The position numbers were made by a program, and so were the translations under genes. Positions 17,584-24,778 of a stretch of DNA of 64,000 bases are shown one piece after another. Source of the stretch: UBA668 sp038234785 (GTDB lineage Bacteria > Actinomycetota > Acidimicrobiia > Acidimicrobiales > Ilumatobacteraceae); assembly GCA_038234785.1 (NCBI GenBank), contig JBBQTC010000001.1, positions 62,001 to 126,000 of the forward strand, written 5' to 3'. The notes beneath the pieces were generated by a model. That model was given only the letters and a program-made list of their open reading frames with translations, did no database searches and was not told the DNA's origin. Numbering within the stretch: the first letter of the stretch is position 1; each line of letters begins with the position of its first letter.

Positions 17584-18260
17584 CAGGCCTCCTTCTCGCT
17601 AACGGGTGCCGCGTGTTGCGCGGCGGAACGGCTCTCGGCTCGGCGTTCACGGCTGGTGGAGGACGCCGACTTCTTGGCACCCGCCTTCCCACCGCTCTTC
17701 GACTTCGACTTGGTGCCGGGAGTGGCAGCAGGGCCCTTGGCCTTCTTGGCCTCGGGACTACCGGGCTTGGGGGTGGGCCCCCACAGGAACACCGTGCGGG
17801 CACGGTCGATCTGCGCGTACGGGACGATTCGCTCGGGGAACCGGCCGTCGGCGTCGGGGGTCTCGAGGCGGACGGTGCACTCGTGTGCGTCGGCGACGAT
17901 CAGGACACCCTGCACCCGACGGTCGGCGCTGCCGGTGTCGCGGAGACGGATGGCGACGGTCTTGCCCAGTTCGCGCTGGAAGTGGGCGGGGAGCCGCAAT
18001 TGGCGTTCCAGACCGGGGCTGGTGACCTCGAGCGTGTAGTGACCGGGCATCGGATCGTCGTGGTCGAACTCACGAGAGATCAGCCGGGTGGCGAGCGCGA
18101 TGTTCTCGAGGTTCACGCCGCTCTCACTCCCGGGGGGAGTGTCGATCGTGACGCGCAGGACGCCGCCGCGAAACTCCAGGTCGTAGAGGTCGAGGTGGAG
18201 GTCGGCGATGATCGGCGCCACGAGCGCGCGGACGCGTTGCATCGTGGTGTTGTCGCTCAT
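17583..18260 (-). CDS. rimP: Ribosome maturation factor RimP
   Basis: A 225-residue 30S maturation factor. The N-terminal domain has VRALVAPIIADLHLDLYDLEFRGG and VNLENIALATRLISREFD; the C-terminal SH3-like domain follows from HYTLEVTSPGLERQL. A Lys/Ala/Ser-rich tail of about 60 residues extends past the usual end, a common actinobacterial feature. The ATG at 18260 has an excellent GGAGGTGA site, so I prefer it over the upstream in-frame ATG. It is the first gene of the rimP-nusA-ylxR-infB-rbfA-truB-ribF unit. Confidence 0.94.
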   Translation of the reverse strand: MSDNTTMQRVRALVAPIIADLHLDLYDLEFRGGVLRVTIDTPPGSESGVNLENIALATRLISREFDHDDPMPGHYTLEVTSPGLERQLRLPAHFQRELGKTVAIRLRDTGSADRRVQGVLIVADAHECTVRLETPDADGRFPERIVPYAQIDRARTVFLWGPTPKPGSPEAKKAKGPAATPGTKSKSKSGGKAGAKKSASSTSRERRAESRSAAQHAAPVSEKEA

Positions 18261-18304
18261 GTTCACCTCCATCGTCAGTACCGGCACGAGTGCCCATCAG
18301 TAAA

Positions 18305-18336
18305 GAAGGCGTGGACTCGCAAGAGCCCACGCCTTC
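18305..18336 (-). promoter_or_regulatory. Strong hairpin in the rimP operon leader
   Basis: A perfect 10-bp stem (GAAGGCGTGG at 18305-18314 with CCACGCCTTC at 18327-18336) is capped, after one A-C mismatch, by CTC/GAG closing a 4-nt loop. It lies 45 bases upstream of the rimP ATG in the leader of the nusA operon. On the minus strand it is followed by TCTTTACT, a weak T-rich stretch, so an attenuator or leader element is possible. On the plus strand the loop reads GCAA, a GNRA-type tetraloop. It is also 150 bases upstream of proS. The remaining bases 18337-18470 show no clear feature apart from a short GTTCGTCGAAC palindrome. Confidence 0.6.
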
Positions 18337-18484
18337 GGTTCGTCGAACTTCAAAGACCCGTCGAGTATAGCGGGCGGCCGGTAGTGTTCGGCCTGCGTTC
18401 GCCCGCAGCGACCGCACCGAATCCACCGACCCCCTGCTCCTCAGCCCACCTCTCCAAGCCCACCACTCCAAGAAGGTGCCCACC

Positions 18485-20254
18485 GTGCTTCGAATGTCGA
18501 CGTTGTTCCTTCGCACGCTTCGCGAGGACCCCGCCGATGCCGAGGTGGCCAGCCACCGCCTGCTGGTCCGCGGCGGGTACATCCGCCGGGCCGCGCCGGG
18601 CGGGTTCACGTGGCTGCCGCTCGGTTGGATCGTCTATCGCAACGTCGAGCGCATCGTCCGCGAGGAGATGGACCGAGAGGGCTTCCAAGAGGTCCACTTC
18701 CCCGCGTTGCTCCCCCGCGAGCCCTACGAGATCACCGGGCGCTGGACCGAGTACGGCGACAACGTCTTCCGGGTCAAGGATCGCAAGGGCGCCGACTTCA
18801 TGCTCGCGCCCACCCACGAGGAGGTGTTCACGCTGCTGGTGAAAGACCTGTACAGCAGCTACAAGGACCTTCCCCTCGTGATCTACCAGATCCAGAACAA
18901 GTTCCGCGACGAGGCACGGCCCCGCGCCGGCCTGCTCCGCACGCGCGAATTCGCGATGAAGGACAGCTACAGCTTCGACATCGACGAAGCCGGGCTGGAA
19001 CGCAGCTACCAGAAGCACCGTGCCGCCTACCAGCGCACGTTCGAGCGCCTCGGCCTGCCCTACGTCATCGTCTCGGCGATGAGCGGAGCGATGGGCGGCT
19101 CGGCGAGCGAGGAGTTCCTCGCCCCGATGGCCATCGGGGAGGACACCTACGTGCGCTGCACCAACTGCGACTACTCGGCCAACACCGAGGCCGTGCAGGT
19201 GGCGCCGCCGGCGACCATCCCCTTCGATGCCTCGCCGCCCGCCAAGGTGGTCGACACACCCGACACGCCCACCATCCAGACGCTCGTCGACCTGTTCAAC
19301 GCACGGCCCGACCTGCGCCGCGCCCCGGGTGAAGGCGACGGCGAGTGGACGGCGGCCGACACGCTGAAGAACCTGGTCGTGAAGCTCCGACACCCCGACG
19401 GCAGCACCACTGCCCTTGCGATCGGCGTCCCCGGTGACCGGGAGGTCGACATGAAGCGACTCGAGGCGCAGGTGGCGCCCGCCGAGATCGAACCGTTCGG
19501 CGAGGAGGACTTCGCTGCCAACCCGCACCTGGCCAAGGGCTACATCGGCCCCGGCGCGCTGGGCGAGGACAAGCCGGCGGGCATCCGGTTCCTCATCGAC
19601 CCGCGCATCGTCGACGGGACGGCCTGGATCACCGGCGCCGACGCGAAGGGCCGGCACGTGATGCACCTCGTCGCGGGTCGCGACTTCGTGGCCAACGGGG
19701 TGATCGACGCCGCAGAAGTGCACCCGGGCGATCCCTGCCCGCGCTGCGGCGGTTCGTTGGAGATGGCGCGCGGCGTCGAGATCGGGCACATCTTCCAACT
19801 GGGCCGCAAGTACGCCGAAGCACTCGGGCTCACGGTGCTCGACGAGAACGGCAAGACCCGAGTGGTCACGATGGGCTCCTACGGCATCGGCGTCTCACGC
19901 GCGCTCGCCGCGATCGCCGAGCTGAACTGCGACGACAAGGGTCTCGTGTGGCCCGCCGAGGTCTCCCCCGCCGATGTCCACATCGTCGCCACCGGGAAGG
20001 CCTCCGACCCCCAGCTCCCCGCCGCCGAGTTGCTCGCGGCCGAGTGCGAGGCGGCCGGACTGCGCGTGTTGTTCGACGACCGCGTCGGCGTGTCACCGGG
20101 TGTGAAGTTCAACGACGCGGAACTCCTCGGCATCCCCACGATCGTCGTCGTCGGCCGCGGACTCGCCGACGGGCTGGTCGAGGTGAAGGACCGGCGAAGC
20201 GGAGACCGACGCGACGTCGCGCTCAGCGACGTGGTCGCCGACCTTCGGCGTTAG
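18485..20254 (+). CDS. proS: Prolyl-tRNA synthetase (bacterial type with INS domain)
   Basis: A class II aminoacyl-tRNA synthetase of about 589 residues that charges tRNA-Pro. Motif 2 is in IQNKFRDEARPRAGLLRTREFAMKDSYSFD. The insertion (editing) domain runs from about residue 220 to 400, and motif 3 is GSYGIGVSRALAAIAE. A C-terminal anticodon-binding domain ends the protein. Three starts are possible: GTG 18476 aligns best with relatives that begin (M)xxVxRMS, GTG 18485 has AGAAGG eight bases upstream, and ATG 18494 gives MSTLF. I use 18485. The stop overlaps that of the convergent TIR gene by four bases (TTAG). Confidence 0.94.
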   Translation: MLRMSTLFLRTLREDPADAEVASHRLLVRGGYIRRAAPGGFTWLPLGWIVYRNVERIVREEMDREGFQEVHFPALLPREPYEITGRWTEYGDNVFRVKDRKGADFMLAPTHEEVFTLLVKDLYSSYKDLPLVIYQIQNKFRDEARPRAGLLRTREFAMKDSYSFDIDEAGLERSYQKHRAAYQRTFERLGLPYVIVSAMSGAMGGSASEEFLAPMAIGEDTYVRCTNCDYSANTEAVQVAPPATIPFDASPPAKVVDTPDTPTIQTLVDLFNARPDLRRAPGEGDGEWTAADTLKNLVVKLRHPDGSTTALAIGVPGDREVDMKRLEAQVAPAEIEPFGEEDFAANPHLAKGYIGPGALGEDKPAGIRFLIDPRIVDGTAWITGADAKGRHVMHLVAGRDFVANGVIDAAEVHPGDPCPRCGGSLEMARGVEIGHIFQLGRKYAEALGLTVLDENGKTRVVTMGSYGIGVSRALAAIAELNCDDKGLVWPAEVSPADVHIVATGKASDPQLPAAELLAAECEAAGLRVLFDDRVGVSPGVKFNDAELLGIPTIVVVGRGLADGLVEVKDRRSGDRRDVALSDVVADLRR

Positions 20255-23145
20255 CCCGCCAGGGACGGCACCCGGGTGCACACGCTCGGCGCGCCCAGCG
20301 CGCGTTGTAGCGCATCGAGCTCGGCGATCGACGCCTGACGGCAGGCGAGTGCGGGATCGAAGTCGGGCACCTCGACCATTCCCGAAGGACCCGCCATCAC
20401 GAAGGAACGTCCGTCAGGACGGAATGCCACCTGACCCCATTCCCCCTCGGCGACCGGATCCAGGCTGACGCCGCCGAGTTGGGACGCCGTCTGGGGCCGG
20501 AACGACCACATCGGCAACGCCGTGACCACCTGCACCCGGCGAGGCGCAGCAAGATCTGTCACCTCCCAGACGACGGTGCCAGTCTGGCTGCTCGCCACGA
20601 GGCGGCGGCCGTCGGGGCTGAAGGCGAGCCCGGTGATCGCGGTGGACCCGGAGACGAACGACGTCGGGGTCACCGCGGCGAGGTCGGTGGTCGGGCCGCT
20701 CCACGGCCACAGCTCGACGATGCCGTCGGTCGAGCCGAGCGCCAACCTGCTGCCGTCGGGCGAGAACCTGATGCCGGCCGCGGTGTCGGGCCACAGCGAT
20801 CTCGAGGCTCCCGTCGTCGCGTCGATCCAGTACACCTCGCCGCGGTCGTACAGGTCGACCGCAGCGACGAGGCCCGAGCCGTCGGGGGTCCAGGTGAGCA
20901 ACGATTCGCCGAGCACGTCAGTGCCGAGCTCGATGATGCGCTCGGGCTGCCAGGTGTCGGTGGACACGAACGTCACCATGCCCGCTCCGCCCAGCGCCAG
21001 CGTGCGCCCGTCGGGAGAGAACGCAGCGGCGTAGGCGTCGGGGAACGTGGCCAGTTGCGTTCCGTCGGCAACGCGTGCCACGGCGATGTCGACCGTGCCG
21101 GCGGGCCGGTAGGTCGACGCGGCGACCACGGCTCCGGTGGTGTCGAGCGCCGTGACCCCGAAACGGACCGCATCGAACGAGTCGACGGGCGGAACGGACG
21201 ACAGCGGACCGCGCACGACCAGCGGGACGCCGTCGACGGTCGACGAGATCGCAACGCTGGTGCCGTCGGCCGACATGGAGAGGCCGTCGGCGGGCAGCGC
21301 GACGTCGACGGTCCGCGGGATCAGCTGGAACTGCTCCACACCTCGGTACGAGGCGACGGCGAGCCGATCGTTCCCGCCCCACAGCAACTGCACGGGTTGC
21401 GCCGTGGAGATCGTTGCCACGCGGCGCGTCGACGACAGGTCCCACACCACGACGGGCTGGTCGAACCCGTCACCCTCGGCGATCGCGGCGACGTAGCGGC
21501 CGTCCGGCGACACGGCGAAGCTGCCCGGGACCGTCGGCTCGGCATCACTGAGGGGGTCGAGCCCGAGCATCTGGGTCGGCGATGGCGTGGCGACCCGGAG
21601 CAGCATGTCACCTGTGTCGCTCACGGCCGCGAGGTCGGTGCGCGCGACGTCCTCGGTACCGTTGGTCGGCGCCAGGAACGGCTGGCCGCGTTCGAGCACG
21701 AGGCCGCCGGGTGCGGCGCCCATGGAACGCACGACCAGGTCATTGCCGAACACGTCCTCGCCGATGCCGCCCGCCGCCGACCACCGGTACACATGGCCGT
21801 CGGCCGAGCGCCCGAACACGAGGCCGCCGCTGACGTTGACCAGGTCGACGATGTCGACGCCCGCCGGGACGGTGCCGCGCATGGTCACCGCACCGCCGTC
21901 GACGGGCTGACCGATCACCTCCCCGGTGACGAGGTCGATCCCGAACAGGGTGCCCGTCGAGGCGTCGACCGCGACGGGCTCACCGACCGGCGTGGTTCCG
22001 ATCTCCGGTGCCACGAGCACGTCGGTGAACGGCAGCCGCTTGCCCACCGGCGCCATGAGGCGCATCTCCTCGTCGAAGGGCAACGGTGACTCGATCGCCG
22101 AGCCGGTGTCGGCGTCCCACCAGTCGGGTGGCGCCTGCGAGCCGTCGGCGGCCACCGTGCCCTTGAGGCCGTCGAACGTCGCAATCGCGTGCTCGTCGGC
22201 ATACACCAGCCCTGAGATCGTCGACGACGCCAGTCGAGCTCCCACCTGGCGAACCGTCGAGCCGGCGGCGTTCCGAAGTGTCACCCCCAGCGAGGTACGG
22301 GCTTCGGGTACGTCGATCGGCACCATCGCGCCATTCGGGTAGTTGGCCTCGAGCGCGATCAGGGGGGCAAGACCCGGGTCGTCGGCCATCGTGTCGAGGG
22401 CCAGTGCCGCCAGCTCTCGGGACCGAGCCTGTGCCGCGTTCGCCTCGGCCGCGGCGCGTTGGGCCACCGCCTCGTTCCGTTGATCTCTCGCTTCGCCACG
22501 TTGCTGCACGGCGACGACCGTCGCGATCAGGGCACCGACGGTGAGCGTCGCCAACCCGATCTCCGCACCGCGCCGTAGGCGGCGCGCGATCTTGAACTGA
22601 CGCACGTCCTCACCGACGAGTTCGTCCTTCGTGGTGCCGTGCATCGGCGCTGCCAGTTGGGCGACGGCTTCACGGAATCGCGAGCTCTCGAGGTCCAGGT
22701 GCACGGCGTTCTTCGCCCACGTCAGGTCGAGGTACAGGGGTTCGTCCGTGAATACACCGTGCAGTGCGGGATTGACTGCGGTGCTCTCTGCCGTGAACCC
22801 ACCCTCGTCGGCCCAGTCCCACACGCCTCCGGTGACCACCGGGAGGATGCGCTCGCGCGCATCCGGCCGCGACGCGAGCCAGTACTCGATCTCCCTGCCG
22901 ACCCATTCGGATGCGGCCGATTCCGGCGACGCGAGCAGCACGAACCACTGAGCCGTGTCGAGCGCGCCGGTGATCGCGCCCCACAGGTGTGGGGTGACCG
23001 ACAGGCCGGTCTGGTCGCGGAACACCTCGAGCGCGCGACGCCGATTCCACGGCTTGGCCATCCGCTGCAGACCCGCTTGGAGCGACGGAGCGAGCTTGCC
23101 GTCGGCGGAGTGGCTGTAGGAGATGAAGGCATCGAACCCCGACAC
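20251..23145 (-). CDS. TIR domain - transmembrane - beta-propeller (WD40-like) protein
   Basis: A 964-residue protein. Residues ~1-140 are a TIR domain: FDAFISYSHSADGKLAPSLQ, then SPESAASEWVGREIEYWL, where Glu85 sits at the position of the catalytic Glu of NAD-cleaving TIRs. One transmembrane helix follows at ~194-213 (GLATLTVGALIATVVAV), then a short Arg/Gln/Ala-rich coiled coil and ALALDTMADDPGLAPLIALEA, the link typical of STAND-type sensor proteins without an NTPase domain. Residues ~290-940 carry WD40/YVTN-like repeats (FSPDGRRLVASSQTGTVVWEV, RFSPDGSRLALGSTDGIVELW). TIR domains are signalling or NADase effectors in bacterial immunity; the propeller is the probable sensor. The GTG start at 23145 faces the trypsin gene across 60 bases. 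Confidence 0.88.
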   Translation of the reverse strand: MSGFDAFISYSHSADGKLAPSLQAGLQRMAKPWNRRRALEVFRDQTGLSVTPHLWGAITGALDTAQWFVLLASPESAASEWVGREIEYWLASRPDARERILPVVTGGVWDWADEGGFTAESTAVNPALHGVFTDEPLYLDLTWAKNAVHLDLESSRFREAVAQLAAPMHGTTKDELVGEDVRQFKIARRLRRGAEIGLATLTVGALIATVVAVQQRGEARDQRNEAVAQRAAAEANAAQARSRELAALALDTMADDPGLAPLIALEANYPNGAMVPIDVPEARTSLGVTLRNAAGSTVRQVGARLASSTISGLVYADEHAIATFDGLKGTVAADGSQAPPDWWDADTGSAIESPLPFDEEMRLMAPVGKRLPFTDVLVAPEIGTTPVGEPVAVDASTGTLFGIDLVTGEVIGQPVDGGAVTMRGTVPAGVDIVDLVNVSGGLVFGRSADGHVYRWSAAGGIGEDVFGNDLVVRSMGAAPGGLVLERGQPFLAPTNGTEDVARTDLAAVSDTGDMLLRVATPSPTQMLGLDPLSDAEPTVPGSFAVSPDGRYVAAIAEGDGFDQPVVVWDLSSTRRVATISTAQPVQLLWGGNDRLAVASYRGVEQFQLIPRTVDVALPADGLSMSADGTSVAISSTVDGVPLVVRGPLSSVPPVDSFDAVRFGVTALDTTGAVVAASTYRPAGTVDIAVARVADGTQLATFPDAYAAAFSPDGRTLALGGAGMVTFVSTDTWQPERIIELGTDVLGESLLTWTPDGSGLVAAVDLYDRGEVYWIDATTGASRSLWPDTAAGIRFSPDGSRLALGSTDGIVELWPWSGPTTDLAAVTPTSFVSGSTAITGLAFSPDGRRLVASSQTGTVVWEVTDLAAPRRVQVVTALPMWSFRPQTASQLGGVSLDPVAEGEWGQVAFRPDGRSFVMAGPSGMVEVPDFDPALACRQASIAELDALQRALGAPSVCTRVPSLAG

Positions 23146-23205
23146 GGGCGCACCGTATCGCGCCTCGTCACTGCAGGTTTGATGGCTGGACTAGTTTCGT
23201 CAGAC

Positions 23206-24771
23206 ATGACCGACGACCGCAGCGACGCGAGCAGGATCGGTCTCGCCATCGAGAGCGACAACAACGACCAGATCGACCGTGCCGTCAACGAGGTGCTCGC
23301 GTCGACGCGTCGCGACCACGACGGCACGGAGGCCATCGCTGGAGTGGCGCTGCTCATGGCAAGTCGCCGGTTCGACGCGATGCTCAAGCTCGCCGACGGG
23401 GCAGCTCGCGTCGCAGCTGCGGAGCAGTCGTGGAAGCTGTGGCCGCAGGCGGTTCAGGCCCTCATCGAGCTGGGCGCCACGAACACCGCCGAACGTCTGG
23501 TGAAGCAGTTGCTCCAACACGACGAATCGGAAGCGGTCCCGGCGAAGGGCATCCTCGCCGCACTGCTCGGTCGCCTCACCAAGGCCGAGTTCGTCGTCAG
23601 CGGCCACGACGACGACCTCGTCGCAGCGGCCAGGGCATACGTCGACGCCTATCGCGCCGGTGCCGATCCGCTGTGGGCAGGAGTGAACGCGGTCGCGCTC
23701 AGGGCAGCAATGGCCCGCAGGACGATCGCCGACGACATCGTCGACGGACCCGACCTCAACGAGCTGCTCGCCCTCGCTGCCACCGCTCCGGCGCCGCGCT
23801 CGGCGTGGGCGATCGCGACCGAACTCGAGCTGCGGCTGGCGCGCGGCGAGCACGACTCCATGACACCGCTGCTCACCCAACTGTTCGACGCGCACGATGC
23901 CAACGGGTTCGTCTTCAGCAGCCTCGCCCGCCAGCTCGACGAGATCTGGGAGCTCGACCCGACCGATCCGGTGATGGTGATGCTCGGCGAGCGCACACTG
24001 GCGAGCGGGCGCGGCGAGGTCGTGCTCCCGCGCGATCCGAACAGCTACGAGCGCATGTTCGGGACGGAATTCCCGATCCCGGTCGACGTGTACAAGGAAG
24101 GCCTGGTCCGGGCGAGCTCGGTGGGCAGCCTGCTGCTGAACGGCACCTTCCCTGCCGGCACCGCGTTCGCGATGCGCGGCGAGGATCTCCACGGGTCGCT
24201 CGCCGGCCGGATCGTGCTGGTCACGAACGAGCACGTCGTCCCCGACCCGTCCATCAAGGGCAGCATTCACGCGAGCGAGCTGACCGCCAGCTTCAGCCTG
24301 GTGGCCGGTCCCGATGGCGCAGCGCTGTCCTTCGGCGGTCTGCGGACGGTCTTCCGATCATCCCGGACCGAGCTCGATGTCGCCGTGCTGGTCACCGACG
24401 ACCCGAAGGTGAATCAGCTGTCCGGTCTCGATGTCGCGCCGGACCTGCCGCCGGCGAGGGACGGCGCCTACGTCTATGTGATCGGCCACCCCGGCGGCGG
24501 CGGGTTGCAGCTGTCGATCCGCGGCAACGATCTCATCGACCAGGACGGCGTGAAGCTCCACTACAAGGCGCCCACCGCCAAGGGCAGCTCGGGGAGTCCG
24601 GTCTTCGACCTCGTCTGGAACCTGATCGGCGTACACCACATGAGCTCCACCGATCTCAAGGCGTTGAACGGCGAGCACGGCACCTATCCCGGCAACGAGG
24701 GCAACTCGATCGTTGCCGTCCGCGCTGCGATGGCCCAGTACCCCAAAGATCTCCCTTTTCTGGAACAGTGA
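23206..24771 (+). CDS. TRAFs-binding-like domain fused to trypsin-like serine protease
   Basis: A 521-residue protein. Residues ~10-270 are all-helical and TPR-like; ILAALLGRLTKAEFV and DPLWAGVNAVALRAAMAR resemble the GR.yK and y.giNaat.l signatures of the DUF4071/TRAFs-binding domain found in caspase, TIR and other effector proteins. Residues ~300-500 are a chymotrypsin-fold protease with a full triad: His343 (LVTNEHVV), Asp391 (RTELDVAVL) and Ser462 (AKGSSGSPVFD). There is no signal peptide or membrane helix, so it should act in the cytoplasm. The start ATG at 23206 gives MTDDRSDASR. The next gene begins 7 bases after the stop. Confidence 0.85.
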   Translation: MTDDRSDASRIGLAIESDNNDQIDRAVNEVLASTRRDHDGTEAIAGVALLMASRRFDAMLKLADGAARVAAAEQSWKLWPQAVQALIELGATNTAERLVKQLLQHDESEAVPAKGILAALLGRLTKAEFVVSGHDDDLVAAARAYVDAYRAGADPLWAGVNAVALRAAMARRTIADDIVDGPDLNELLALAATAPAPRSAWAIATELELRLARGEHDSMTPLLTQLFDAHDANGFVFSSLARQLDEIWELDPTDPVMVMLGERTLASGRGEVVLPRDPNSYERMFGTEFPIPVDVYKEGLVRASSVGSLLLNGTFPAGTAFAMRGEDLHGSLAGRIVLVTNEHVVPDPSIKGSIHASELTASFSLVAGPDGAALSFGGLRTVFRSSRTELDVAVLVTDDPKVNQLSGLDVAPDLPPARDGAYVYVIGHPGGGGLQLSIRGNDLIDQDGVKLHYKAPTAKGSSGSPVFDLVWNLIGVHHMSSTDLKALNGEHGTYPGNEGNSIVAVRAAMAQYPKDLPFLEQ

Positions 24772-24778
24772 GCACGCG

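Noticed and set aside
18337..18351. tRNA T-loop (GGTTCGTCGAACTTC)
   Set aside because: No acceptor, D or anticodon stems surround it; the sequence is only a short palindrome.
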